Assembly: GCA_035949055.1 (NCBI GenBank)
Contig: DASZIO010000024.1
Location: 1 to 14,622, forward strand
Origin: Bog-756 sp035949055
Lineage (GTDB): Bacteria > Actinomycetota > Acidimicrobiia > Acidimicrobiales > RAAP-2
Direction of reading: 5' to 3'
DNA: 14,622 nt
Below the pieces are notes generated by a model. It made no database searches, was not told the origin of the DNA, and worked only from the letters and a program-made list of their open reading frames with translations. The translations under genes were made by a program, and so were the position numbers. Shown here in pieces: positions 1 to 7,936 of this stretch. Every line of letters starts with the position of its first letter. Positions within the stretch are counted from its first letter, which is position 1.

Positions 1-362
1 AGGAGGTCCCGCTCCATCTCAGCCACCGCAGCGATGATGGAGTAGACGAGCTTTCCGGCGGGGGTGCCGGTATCGATGCCCAGATTCAGGATTCGAAGTG
101 CTACCCCTCGGTCCCTCAGGTCGTCAGCCAGAGCAGAGAGCTGTGAGGCGGAGCGCCCCAACCTCGATAGCTCAGTCACCATGAGGGTGTCGCCCTTGCG
201 GAGGGACCGGAGCAGTTCGTCCCACTGAGGTCGGGGGGCATCCTTCTTGCCGCTGCCGATGTCTGAATAGAGCTGCTCCGCCCCGGCAGCTGTCAGTTCA
301 TCCCTTTGCCGGTCGGGAGACTGGTCCGATGTGCTTACCCGGCAGTACCCCAAGATCGCCAT
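1..362 (-). CDS. Serine recombinase (resolvase/invertase family), N-terminal part, cut by window edge
   Basis: About 120 codons of a small serine recombinase, which cuts and rejoins DNA through a phosphoserine intermediate; the rest lies beyond the left edge. Translation from the ATG at 362 gives MAILGYCRVSTSDQ, with the nucleophile Ser10 in the Y-x-RVST motif and Arg8 beside it. The second catalytic patch, ELSRLGRS, holds Arg67 and Arg70. The stretch GIDTGTPAGKLV and then AAVAEMERDLL is the usual end of the catalytic domain and start of the E helix. The C-terminal DNA-binding domain is not visible, so resolvase, invertase and transposon-associated roles cannot be separated. The catalytic domain is at the very N-terminus, unlike IS607 TnpA, which begins with a MerR-like domain. 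No clear Shine-Dalgarno sequence precedes the ATG. Codon use looks less GC-biased than in the rest of the window, which suggests acquired DNA. The family call is firm; the element type is unknown. Confidence 0.93.
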   Translation of the reverse strand, partial: MAILGYCRVSTSDQSPDRQRDELTAAGAEQLYSDIGSGKKDAPRPQWDELLRSLRKGDTLMVTELSRLGRSASQLSALADDLRDRGVALRILNLGIDTGTPAGKLVYSIIAAVAEMERDL

Positions 363-436
363 GAGGGGAGTGTAACTGAATTTGCTACCGTTTGCTGGAC
401 ATTGATTGCTAAACGGATTAGTTACAGTTCCCTCAT
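361..436. repeat. Imperfect inverted repeat upstream of the recombinase
   Basis: The left arm begins at 361 with ATGAGGGGAGTGTAACTGA and the right arm ends at 436. Read on the minus strand, the right arm is ATGAGGGAACTGTAACTAA. Aligned from the outside, 16 of 19 positions match, and about 38 bp of AT-richer DNA separates the arms. The left arm overlaps the recombinase start codon. Small serine recombinases often sit next to the sites they bind, so a recombination site or autoregulatory operator is the natural inference. The 76 bp span does not match the ~28 bp geometry of a single crossover site. Confidence 0.7.
388..416. promoter_or_regulatory. Inner dyad inside the recombinase-upstream region, possible recombinase binding site
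   Basis: CCGTTT at 388-393 is mirrored by AAACGG at 411-416, giving a 29 bp dyad inside the larger inverted repeat. Its length is close to the ~28 bp of a resolvase-type crossover site with 12 bp half-sites, but only the outer six bases of each half match. The same stretch holds two direct copies of TTTGCT (381 and 391). This is a suggestion from geometry and position only. Confidence 0.25.
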
Positions 437-444
437 GCCTAGCG

Positions 445-1047
445 ATGGATGACTCAGAAACTGTCGCACAACCGAACGTTTGTGGCCCTGGTTGTGTAAT
501 CACTCCGTCGACGACCTGGTTGCTCCGGAGGCTCTCCTACGGCCTCGAGGTCCGGCGCGACGGGTTCGACATCGACCTGGCCGAGACGGCCAAGTGCCTG
601 GGGCTCGGCGGGCGGATGGGCAAGAACTCCCCATTCCGCCGGGCGTTGCAGCGCCTCTGCACATTCGAGCTGGCCCGTCCCCACGGTCCCGGGGCCCTGG
701 CCGTCCGCACCCGCATCCCGCCCCTCCCCCTCCGGCACCTGAGCCGCCTGCCCGAACCGCTGCAGACCAGTCACCGGCGGTGGCTCACCGAGCAGCGTCT
801 GTCCGAGCCGGAGCAGATGCGTCGGCGGGCAGGACGCCTGGCGGCCGGTCTGGCCTCGGCCGGACGCGACCAGCGGCAGATCGAGCGGCAGCTCGGCAAG
901 TGGAGCTTCCACCCAGCCGTCGCATTCTCGGCAGCCCGAGCCGCAGCTGAGCGGCATCGGGCCCCGGGCCCGTCCGGCTCAGCGGCCGAGGCCGAGCGGG
1001 GCGGAGGGGGTGCTGCTCAGGGAGGAACCGAGCAGCGAACCAGGTAA
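445..1047 (+). CDS. Conserved-looking hypothetical protein, N-terminus possibly hybrid
   Basis: A 200-residue protein of unknown function with no signal peptide or membrane segment. From about residue 21 it reads like a real conserved protein: a helical stretch TTWLLRRLSYGLEV, then GFDIDLAETAKCLGLG, SPFRRALQRLCTFELARPHGPG, AVRTRIPPLPLRHLSRLP, and a charged helical C-terminal half ending in a low-complexity Gly/Ala/Arg tail. It resembles short helical proteins I associate with Actinobacteria, but I cannot name a family. The ATG at 445 was preferred to an in-frame TTG at 406; neither has a good ribosome site. The first ~20 codons, up to about nucleotide 504, lie in AT-richer DNA continuous with the recombinase region, while codons after that are strongly GC-ending. 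The original N-terminus may therefore have been replaced when the neighbouring element inserted. It faces gpsA tail to tail with a 22 bp gap. Confidence 0.65.
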   Translation: MDDSETVAQPNVCGPGCVITPSTTWLLRRLSYGLEVRRDGFDIDLAETAKCLGLGGRMGKNSPFRRALQRLCTFELARPHGPGALAVRTRIPPLPLRHLSRLPEPLQTSHRRWLTEQRLSEPEQMRRRAGRLAAGLASAGRDQRQIERQLGKWSFHPAVAFSAARAAAERHRAPGPSGSAAEAERGGGGAAQGGTEQRTR

Positions 1048-1069
1048 GCAGCCTTGTGGGTCACCGTGA

Positions 1070-2059
1070 TCAACCGGGCTCGTTCTCGTGCCCGGCGGGG
1101 GTGAGGCCCCAATAGGCGTCGGCCGGCTCGATCTGCCCCTTCACCACCTGGTCGATCACCGTGCAAATCGGCAGGTCGAGCCCGTGGCGCTCGGCCAGCT
1201 CGAGCGCCACGGTAGCCGTCTTCACCCCTTCGGCCACCATGTGCATCTCGGCCAGGATGTCGTCGAGCCGGCGGCCCTTGCCCAGTTGCTCCCCGACCGC
1301 GCGGTTGCGGCTGTGGGGGCTCATGCAGGTGGCGATGAGGTCACCCATCCCGGCCAGTCCGGCGAACGTGCTCGGCTGGGCGCCCATCGCCACACCCAGC
1401 CGGGTCAGCTCGGCCAGTCCGCGCGACATCACCGCGGCCCGGGTGTTGTCACCCACCCCGAGTCCCTCACCGATGCCGGCGGCGATGGCGATCACGTTCT
1501 TCAACGCGCCGCCCATCTCGCAACCGACGACGTCATGGTTGAGATAGACCCGGAAGAGACCCCGGGTCACGACCTTCTGGATGGCGCCCGCCACCTCCAG
1601 GTCCTCGGTGGCCACCACCGCGGCGGCGGCCATGCCGGACATGATCTCCCGGGCGATGTTGGGTCCGGTGAGCGCGGCCACCGGATGGCCCGGGACCACC
1701 TCCTTGATGACCTCGGTCATCCTCAGGTGAGACCCGCGCTCGAGGCCCTTCGACAGGCTCACGACCGGCACCCAGGGACGCATGTGGGCGGACGCCTGTT
1801 CGAGGACCTGACGGAAACCAGAGGTCGGCACGCCGACCACCACCAGGTCCGCCGAGGCGACCGCCTCGGCGAGATCGGCGGTGGCCGAAAGCTCAGCGGC
1901 CAGTCCGAAACCGGGCAGGTAGGCCGCGTTCGTGTGGTCGGCGTTCACGGCCTTGGCCACCGCAGGGTCCCGGGCCCACAGCACGGTGGGGTGCCTGGGC
2001 GCCACCAGGGACGCCACGGTGGTCCCCCACGAACCGGCCCCGAGCACGGCGATCCTCAC
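1070..2059 (-). CDS. gpsA: Glycerol-3-phosphate dehydrogenase [NAD(P)+]
   Basis: A cytosolic enzyme that reduces dihydroxyacetone phosphate to sn-glycerol-3-phosphate, the backbone of membrane phospholipids. Its 329 residues are the normal bacterial length. The Rossmann motif GAGSWGT lies at residues 7-13. SKG (Lys104), GPN (132-134), Lys187 in GGALKN and the phosphate-binding NTRAA at 205-209 are all present, as expected for the family. The start is a GTG at 2059, fixed by the immediate MRIAVLGAGSWG N-terminus. It lies 70 bp downstream of pepA on the same strand and could be co-transcribed with it. The gene appears intact and ordinary. Confidence 0.97.
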   Translation of the reverse strand: MRIAVLGAGSWGTTVASLVAPRHPTVLWARDPAVAKAVNADHTNAAYLPGFGLAAELSATADLAEAVASADLVVVGVPTSGFRQVLEQASAHMRPWVPVVSLSKGLERGSHLRMTEVIKEVVPGHPVAALTGPNIAREIMSGMAAAAVVATEDLEVAGAIQKVVTRGLFRVYLNHDVVGCEMGGALKNVIAIAAGIGEGLGVGDNTRAAVMSRGLAELTRLGVAMGAQPSTFAGLAGMGDLIATCMSPHSRNRAVGEQLGKGRRLDDILAEMHMVAEGVKTATVALELAERHGLDLPICTVIDQVVKGQIEPADAYWGLTPAGHENEPG

Positions 2060-2129
2060 TGGACGAAGGTACCGCAGCCCCGAGGCAGGTGGCGTGCGCG
2101 TGTCGCCGCCGTCCGACCGCAGTCAGCCG

Positions 2130-3689
2130 CTAGGCCTGCCTCATCGACCTGAGACCGGCCAGGACGTTGGCGAACGACTCGGCGGTGACCAGGGCCACCA
2201 ACGTCCGCACGCCGAACCCGGTGCCTCCCTTGGCCAGGTACGTGCTGTTCTCGTCGGAGCGGGCCGGTCCGGCGATGTCGAGGTGGGCCCAGGGGACGGT
2301 CCCGACGAATTCGCGGAGGAGCATGGCGGCGGCGATGGTGCCGGCCTGGCCCGGCCGACCCACGTTGCGCATATCGGCGACCTCGGAATCGATGTGGCTG
2401 CGGTAGTCGTCGGGCAGGGGGAGGGGCCAGAGCGGCTCGCCGGCCCGGTCCCCCGCCGCCTCGACCTCGGCCAGGAGGGACTCGTTGTTCCCGAGGAGGG
2501 CGGCCACGTCCTTGCCCAGGGCCACCACAGCCGCGCCGGTGAGGGTGGCCAGGTCGATGATGGCGTCGGGTTCGGCCTCGACGGCCAACGACAGCCCGTC
2601 GGCCAGGACGAGGCGGCCCTCGGCGTCGGTGTTGAGGACCTCGATCGTCTTGCCGTTGCGGGCGGTAAGGACGTCTCCGGGCTTGGTGGCGGATCCGCCG
2701 GGCATGTTCTCGGTGAGGGGCGCAAACGCGCTGATCCGCAGGCGCGCCCCCAAGGCGGCGACGGCGTCGACCGCGGCCAGGACGGCGGCGGCCCCGCCCA
2801 TGTCCGTCTTCATGGTCTCCATGCCACTCGCCGTCTTGAGCGAGAGGCCGCCGGAGTCGAAGGTGATCCCTTTCCCGACCAGGGCCAGATGAGGCACCCG
2901 GCCGTCGCCACCCAACGGGTCGGACGGGTGGTACTCCACTTTCACCAACCGGGGCGGCTGGGCCGACCCGCGAGCCACTCCGAGCAGCCCGCCGAGCCGC
3001 TCCTCGGTGATCCGCTCCTCGTCCCAGACCTCGATCGAGAGCTCGGGCACATCGGCGAATCGACTCACGAAGCGCTCGGCGAACCGGTCCGGGGTCAACG
3101 AGCTGGGCGGTTCGTTGACCAAGTCGCGGGCGAGGCTGACCGACTCGGCGAGCCGGGCGCCGCGCGCCGCGCCGGCCTCGAGCATCGACGCCTCGGCGGG
3201 CGAGTCCCCGACGATGACCAGGACGTCAACCTGCGCTGGCGGCGCGGCGGTACGGAATGCGTCGTAGTGGTACGACCCGAGCACCGCTCCCTCCGCGGCA
3301 GCCGCGGTCAAGTCGGTCCCGCCCAGTCCGTTGGCGGCGGGCAGGGCCCAGGCGGCGCGTTCGGCCGGGCCGACCGACCGGACGAACGCCGCCGTCGCCC
3401 GGCGTACCGACTCGAGCCCTCGATGGCCCGCGAGCTCGGAGGCCGGGCCCACGCCCACCAGCACCACCTCCGGTAGACCCGAGCCGAGGAGGAGCGTCTG
3501 GCCCACCTTGCCCTCGAATCTGTGCCGCTTGCACCAGGCCGGGTCGAGCTCGGAGGGCAGCCCGGGGAGGTCCGGCGCCCCGTCGGTCGCCGCGGCCAGG
3601 CTCGGCCCGTTGTCACCTGCGTGCACCGGCACCCCGACGGCCACCACGTCGGTGGGGAGCGCGCCGCCGGCCTGGGTCTCCACTCTCAT
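2130..3689 (-). CDS. pepA: Leucyl aminopeptidase (M17 family)
   Basis: A two-metal cytosolic exopeptidase that removes N-terminal residues, notably Leu, during peptide turnover; family members are usually hexamers. It has 519 residues from the ATG at 3689. The N-terminal macro-like domain is followed by the catalytic domain from about residue 190. The ligands and catalytic residues are all visible: Lys273 and Asp278 in GKGITFDSGG, Lys285, Asp296, and Asp355, Glu357 and Arg359 in the signature NTDAEGRL. Each is offset by +3 from the E. coli PepA residues. The open frame extends 21 codons further upstream, but that extension overlaps the preceding gene. The ATG at 3689 lies 11 bp after that gene's stop, with a GAGG about 10 nt upstream, so it was chosen. 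It is probably co-transcribed with the adenosyltransferase. Confidence 0.96.
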   Translation of the reverse strand: MRVETQAGGALPTDVVAVGVPVHAGDNGPSLAAATDGAPDLPGLPSELDPAWCKRHRFEGKVGQTLLLGSGLPEVVLVGVGPASELAGHRGLESVRRATAAFVRSVGPAERAAWALPAANGLGGTDLTAAAAEGAVLGSYHYDAFRTAAPPAQVDVLVIVGDSPAEASMLEAGAARGARLAESVSLARDLVNEPPSSLTPDRFAERFVSRFADVPELSIEVWDEERITEERLGGLLGVARGSAQPPRLVKVEYHPSDPLGGDGRVPHLALVGKGITFDSGGLSLKTASGMETMKTDMGGAAAVLAAVDAVAALGARLRISAFAPLTENMPGGSATKPGDVLTARNGKTIEVLNTDAEGRLVLADGLSLAVEAEPDAIIDLATLTGAAVVALGKDVAALLGNNESLLAEVEAAGDRAGEPLWPLPLPDDYRSHIDSEVADMRNVGRPGQAGTIAAAMLLREFVGTVPWAHLDIAGPARSDENSTYLAKGGTGFGVRTLVALVTAESFANVLAGLRSMRQA

Positions 3690-3699
3690 TGCCAGCGCC

Positions 3700-4272
3700 T
3701 CATGGCCTCGATCGTCTCTGCCGCGGGGCGCCCCGAGCCAGCAGGTGCTCATCCCCCTCGGCGAACCGGGCCATGGCCCACAGCAGGTCCGAGAGTCGGT
3801 TGATGTAAGGCGCCACCAGCGACCCCGGTACCGGGGAGGAGACGACCAACCGCTCGGCTCGGCGCACCACCGTCCGGGCCAGGTCGAGTGCGGCCGAGGC
3901 GCGGTTGGCTCCCGGTACGACGAACTCGCTCGGCATGTCGGTCCGCTCGATGAGGTCGTCGATGTGCTTTTCGAGCGCCTCCACCATCCGTGTGGTGACC
4001 ATGGTCGACCCAGCCTTCAGCTTCGACCGGTTGGCGGGATCGGTGGCAACCTCGGACATGAGCACGTAGAGATCCCGTTCGAGCCCGGTGAGGAGGACGT
4101 CGAGCTCGGAACCGGCCTCCGTCTCCGCCCGGGCCAGTCCCATCACCGCCTGGGCCTCGTCGACCGTCCCGTTGAGCTGCATGACGATCGAGTCCTTGGC
4201 CACCCGACCACCGAAGAGGAGGCCGGTAGTGCCGTCGTCACCCGTCTTCGTGTAGATCTTCAGCACGGTCAC
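3700..4272 (-). CDS. PduO-type cob(I)alamin adenosyltransferase (ATR)
   Basis: Transfers the adenosyl group of ATP to cob(I)alamin to make adenosylcobalamin, the coenzyme of mutases and class II ribonucleotide reductase. About 190 residues, the usual size for this all-helical trimeric family. The N-terminal ATP-binding motif TKTGDDGTTGL starts at about residue 8. NGTVDE (34-39), FVVPG, the Arg-rich RTVVRRAER (133-141) and YINRLSDLLWAMAR (156-169) follow, all hallmarks of the PduO family. The frame is open up to an ATG at 4374, but that would remove the whole divergent intergenic region and add a poorly conserved Arg-rich extension. GTG at 4272 fits a TAGCAT box eight bases upstream (leaderless start); GTG at 4266 is an alternative. 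It is divergent from B12-dependent metH and 11 bp upstream of pepA. Its symbol varies (cobO, pduO, mmaB), so none is given. Confidence 0.94.
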   Translation of the reverse strand: MTVLKIYTKTGDDGTTGLLFGGRVAKDSIVMQLNGTVDEAQAVMGLARAETEAGSELDVLLTGLERDLYVLMSEVATDPANRSKLKAGSTMVTTRMVEALEKHIDDLIERTDMPSEFVVPGANRASAALDLARTVVRRAERLVVSSPVPGSLVAPYINRLSDLLWAMARFAEGDEHLLARGAPRQRRSRP

Positions 4273-4280
4273 CGAGGTCG

Positions 4281-4286
4281 ATGCTA
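4281..4286 (-). promoter_or_regulatory. Candidate -10 box for the adenosyltransferase-pepA transcript
   Basis: On the minus strand TAGCAT fits the actinobacterial TANNNT -10 pattern and ends eight bases before a GTG that starts the adenosyltransferase frame, as expected for a leaderless mRNA. No convincing -35 box was found. This is a positional argument only. Confidence 0.3.
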
Positions 4287-4363
4287 ACCAGATCGACCGT
4301 GGCGCCCCTTTCGGCCGTTCGGCGTCACGCCGTCGCGGGAGCCCCCGACGACCCCGATAGCCT

Positions 4364-4369
4364 GGAGGG
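4364..4369 (+). promoter_or_regulatory. Ribosome binding site of metH
   Basis: GGAGGG lies three bases before the ATG at 4373. The spacing is somewhat short, but the match to the anti-Shine-Dalgarno sequence is strong and it fixes the metH start. The intergenic region upstream of it (about 100 bp) shows no recognisable cobalamin riboswitch or B12-box. Confidence 0.6.
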
Positions 4370-4372
4370 CTC

Positions 4373-7300
4373 ATGGCGAATGACCAAACCTCGGCCTACC
4401 TGGAAGCCGCCTCGGAGCGGGTGGTCGTCTTCGACGGCGCCATGGGCACCAACCTGCAGCTGGCCGGGCTCACCGCCGACGACTTCGGGGGACCCGAGCT
4501 CGAAGGCTGCAACGAATTGCTGGTGGTCACCCGGCCAGACGTGGTCGACCGCGTCCACCGGTCGTTCCTGGAGGTCGGCTGCGACGTGGTGGAGACCGAC
4601 ACGTTCGGGGCCTTCGCCCCGGTCCTCGCCGAGTACGGGCAGGCCGACCGGGTGCACGAGCTGAACGTGGCCGCCGCCGGGTTGGCCGTCGGCGCGGCTC
4701 GGGACTTCTCCACCCCCGACCGGCCGAGGTGGGTGGCGGGAAGCATCGGGCCCGGCACCAAGTTCCCGACCCTCGGCCAGATCCCGTACGCCAGACTGCG
4801 CGACGCTTACCAGGCGCAGGCGGCCGCCCTCATCGAAGGCGGGGTGGACCTCATCCTGGTCGAGACGGTCTTCGATCTGCTGCAGGCCAAAGCGGCCATC
4901 AACGGGGCACGGCGGGCCATGGGGGCGGCCGGTCGCCGTCTGCCCATCCAAGCCCAGGTGACCATCGAGCTGACCGGCACCATGCTGCCGGGGACCGAGA
5001 TCGGCGCCGCGCTGTGCGCCCTCGAGGCCATGGACGTCGACGTGATCGGGCTCAATTGTGCGACCGGCCCGGCCGAGATGTTCGAGCCCTTGCGCCATCT
5101 GTCGGCCCACGCCTTGACCCCGGTGTCGTGCCTACCCAACGCGGGGCTCCCCTCGGTCGTGGACGGGGCCATGCACTACGACCTCAGCCCGGACCAGCTG
5201 GCCGAGTTCCAGGCCCAGTTCGTGGGCGAGCTCGGGGTCTCGGTCATCGGCGGGTGCTGCGGCACCACGCCGGACCACCTGGCCGCGGTGGTGGAGGCGT
5301 GCGCGCCCCTCGCCGCCGCGCCCCGTCGCCCGGAGCCCGAGCGCGGGGCGGCGTCCATCTACACCCAGGTGCCGTTCGATCAGGACACCTCCTTCCTGGT
5401 GATCGGGGAACGGACCAATGCCAACGGGTCAAAGAAGTTCCGCGAGGCCATGCTGGCCGGCGACTGGGACACCTGTGTGGCCATGGCCCGCGAACAGGTG
5501 AAGGAGGGCTCGCACCTCATCGACGTGTGCGTCGACTACACGGGGGCGGACGGGGTGGCCGACATGGAGCAGGTGGCCTCCAGGTTCGCCACCCAGTCGA
5601 CGGTCCCGCTGGTGGTCGACTCCACCGAGGCACCGGTGGTCGAGACGGCCCTCTCGTGGATCGGAGGGCGGGCGGTGATCAACTCGGTCAATCTCGAAGA
5701 GGGAGACGAGCCCGGCACCCGCCTCGACTCCTTCCTGTCCTTGGCCAAAGAGTTCGGGGCCGCTGTCATCTGCACCTGCATCGACACCGAGGGGCAGGCC
5801 CGTACGGCCGACTGGAAGGTACGGGCGGCCACCGCGATCCACGACATCGCCACGCAGCGGTATGGCCTGCATCCCGAAGACCTCATCTTCGACGCCCTCG
5901 CCCTTCCCCTCTCCACCGGAATGGAGGAGAGCCGGCGGGACGGTATCGAGACGATCGAAGGGATCCGGCGAATCAAGTCGGAGCTGCCGGGCGTCTACAC
6001 CGTCCTCGGCCTGTCGAATGTCTCGTTCGGCTTGAACCCGGCGGCCCGCCAGGTGCTCAACTCGGTATTCCTGCACGAGTGTGTCGAGGCCGGGCTGGAC
6101 GCGGCCATCGTTCATGCGTCGAAGATTCTGCCGTTGTCGAAGATCGACGAGCGGGCCCGTGAGGTCTGCCTCGACCTGGTGTACGACCGGCGGCACGACG
6201 GGTACGACCCGCTGACCGAGCTGCTGTCCATCTTCGAAGGCGCCACGGCCTCAAGTGCCGCTGTGCAAGAGGACCGCTCCGGGTGGACGGTCGAGCAGCG
6301 GCTCGAGCACCGGATCGTCGACGGCGACCGGAACGGGATCGAGGCCGATCTCGACCAAGCAATGGGAGAAGGCCATACCCCGCTCGAGATCATCAACCAA
6401 TTCTTGCTGGCCGGGATGAAGACCGTGGGTGAGCTCTTTGCCAGCGGCGAGATGCAGTTGCCGTTCGTCCTCGGCTCGGCCGAGACCATGAAGACCGCGG
6501 TCGCCTACCTCGAACCGCACATGGAGAAGGCCGATCAGGGCGGGAAGGGCACGATGGTGTTGGCGACCGTCAAGGGCGACGTGCACGACATCGGCAAGAA
6601 CCTGGTCGACATCATCCTCACCAACAACGGCTACACGGTGAAGAACCTGGGCATCAAGGTGGGCATCGCCGACATGGTCGCCGCCCTCGAGGAGTCCCGA
6701 GCCGACGCGATCGGCATGAGCGGCCTGCTGGTCAAATCGACCCTCATCATGCGCGACAACCTCGAGGAGCTCAATCGTCGGGGGCTCTCCCACATCCCGG
6801 TCATCCTGGGCGGGGCCGCGCTCACCCGTACGTATGTGGAGCGCGACCTGCGAAAGATCTACGAGGGTCGTCTGTTCTACGGCAAGGATGCCTTCGAGGG
6901 GCTCCGGACGATGGACCGGCTGGTGGAGCTGGCCCGCAGCGGAGAGGAAGACCCGGAGTTCGGCACGGCGCTCGGGGGCCGCGACCTCGGGCCGCGCCGG
7001 AGCGAGCTCCGCCGCCAGGCCGCGGCCGAAGCAGTGGCCCGCGGCGAAAGCCTGCCATCGCGCTCGCCCTCGGTGGCCACCGACAATCCGGTGTTCAAGC
7101 CCCCGTTCCTCGGCAGCCGCGTAGCCAAGGGCATCGCGCACGACGACATCGCCGCCTACCTCAACGAGACGGCACTGTTCCGCAACCAGTGGGGATTCCG
7201 GCCCGAAGGCGGCGAAGACGACGCCGCCTTCAAGGACCGGGTCCGCGACGTGCTGCGCGAGCAGCTGTCCAAGGCCAAGGCCGAGCAGCTGCTGGTGCCC

Positions 7301-7876
7301 CAGGTGGCCTGGGGGCACTTGGCCGCCAATGCCGACGGAAACGACCTGGTCCTCTTCGAGGACGAGAGCCGCTCCGACGAGGCCACCCGGTTCACCTTCC
7401 CGCGCCAGACCGAAGAGCCATGGCTGTGCATCAGCGACTTCTTCCGCCCCCTCGAGTCCGGGGAGCCCGATTGGGCCAGCTTCCAGGTGGTCACCATGGG
7501 TCCGCGGATCTCCGAGGAGGCAGCCCGGCTGTTCGCCGACAACGAATACCAGCAGTACCTCTATCTCCACGGTCTCGGCGTCGAGATGGCCGAAGCGCTG
7601 GCCGAGTACTGGCACCTGCGTATCCGCGAGGAGCTGGGCTTCGCCGACGAAGACGGTCCCACCCTGACCGGCCTGTTCCGCCAGCAGTACCGGGGCGGAC
7701 GGTACTCGTGGGGCTATCCGGCCTGCCCGGACCTGGAGGACAACGCCAAGGTCGTCGAGCTGCTCGGCGCGGACCGCATCGGTGTCGAGGTGAGTGAGGG
7801 GTTCCAGCTCCATCCGGAGCAGTCGACGACCGCCATCGTCTGCCACCACCCCCAGGCCAAGTACTTCGTCGCCTAG
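4373..7876 (+). CDS. metH: Cobalamin-dependent methionine synthase (5-methyltetrahydrofolate-homocysteine methyltransferase)
   Basis: Transfers a methyl group from 5-methyltetrahydrofolate through cobalamin to homocysteine, giving methionine and tetrahydrofolate. All four modules are present in 1167 residues, typical of actinobacterial MetH and slightly shorter than the E. coli enzyme. The homocysteine module (about 1-315) has zinc ligands Cys229 in LNCATG and Cys295-Cys296 in GGCCGTTPDH. The pterin-binding module (about 335-615) begins with FLVIGERTNANGSKKF. The helical cap (about 640-720) precedes the B12 module (about 725-855), whose DVHDIGK supplies His738, the lower cobalt ligand. The C-terminal reactivation module, about 900-1167, has the AdoMet-binding YSWGYPACPD at 1111-1120. 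The start is set by a GGAGGG just upstream. No key residue is missing. It is divergent from an adenosyltransferase that modifies the same cofactor for other enzymes. Confidence 0.98.
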   Translation: MANDQTSAYLEAASERVVVFDGAMGTNLQLAGLTADDFGGPELEGCNELLVVTRPDVVDRVHRSFLEVGCDVVETDTFGAFAPVLAEYGQADRVHELNVAAAGLAVGAARDFSTPDRPRWVAGSIGPGTKFPTLGQIPYARLRDAYQAQAAALIEGGVDLILVETVFDLLQAKAAINGARRAMGAAGRRLPIQAQVTIELTGTMLPGTEIGAALCALEAMDVDVIGLNCATGPAEMFEPLRHLSAHALTPVSCLPNAGLPSVVDGAMHYDLSPDQLAEFQAQFVGELGVSVIGGCCGTTPDHLAAVVEACAPLAAAPRRPEPERGAASIYTQVPFDQDTSFLVIGERTNANGSKKFREAMLAGDWDTCVAMAREQVKEGSHLIDVCVDYTGADGVADMEQVASRFATQSTVPLVVDSTEAPVVETALSWIGGRAVINSVNLEEGDEPGTRLDSFLSLAKEFGAAVICTCIDTEGQARTADWKVRAATAIHDIATQRYGLHPEDLIFDALALPLSTGMEESRRDGIETIEGIRRIKSELPGVYTVLGLSNVSFGLNPAARQVLNSVFLHECVEAGLDAAIVHASKILPLSKIDERAREVCLDLVYDRRHDGYDPLTELLSIFEGATASSAAVQEDRSGWTVEQRLEHRIVDGDRNGIEADLDQAMGEGHTPLEIINQFLLAGMKTVGELFASGEMQLPFVLGSAETMKTAVAYLEPHMEKADQGGKGTMVLATVKGDVHDIGKNLVDIILTNNGYTVKNLGIKVGIADMVAALEESRADAIGMSGLLVKSTLIMRDNLEELNRRGLSHIPVILGGAALTRTYVERDLRKIYEGRLFYGKDAFEGLRTMDRLVELARSGEEDPEFGTALGGRDLGPRRSELRRQAAAEAVARGESLPSRSPSVATDNPVFKPPFLGSRVAKGIAHDDIAAYLNETALFRNQWGFRPEGGEDDAAFKDRVRDVLREQLSKAKAEQLLVPQVAWGHLAANADGNDLVLFEDESRSDEATRFTFPRQTEEPWLCISDFFRPLESGEPDWASFQVVTMGPRISEEAARLFADNEYQQYLYLHGLGVEMAEALAEYWHLRIREELGFADEDGPTLTGLFRQQYRGGRYSWGYPACPDLEDNAKVVELLGADRIGVEVSEGFQLHPEQSTTAIVCHHPQAKYFVA

Positions 7877-7936
7877 CCGTTCTGGCCAGCGTGGGGGCGG
7901 GCACGGTTCGAGCAGGTCTCCCGACCGGACGGCCGC

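Noticed and set aside
1088..3476. Two + strand open frames of 354 and 514 codons
   Set aside because: They mirror gpsA and pepA and have His/Gly/Arg-rich shadow composition without domains.
3690..3752. 21-codon N-terminal extension of PepA
   Set aside because: It overlaps the end of the adenosyltransferase gene and is not typical of M17 N-termini; the ATG at 3689 has better context.
4273..4374. 34-codon N-terminal extension of the adenosyltransferase to an ATG at 4374
   Set aside because: It would overlap the metH start and leave no room for divergent promoters. The added residues are Arg/Pro-rich and absent from the family core.
6251..7849. 532-codon open frame on the minus strand
   Set aside because: It is antisense to the B12 and activation domains of metH and shows no motif of its own.
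7877..7936. Convergent gap between metH and the cyclase as a bidirectional terminator
   Set aside because: No stable stem followed by a T-run was found on either strand.
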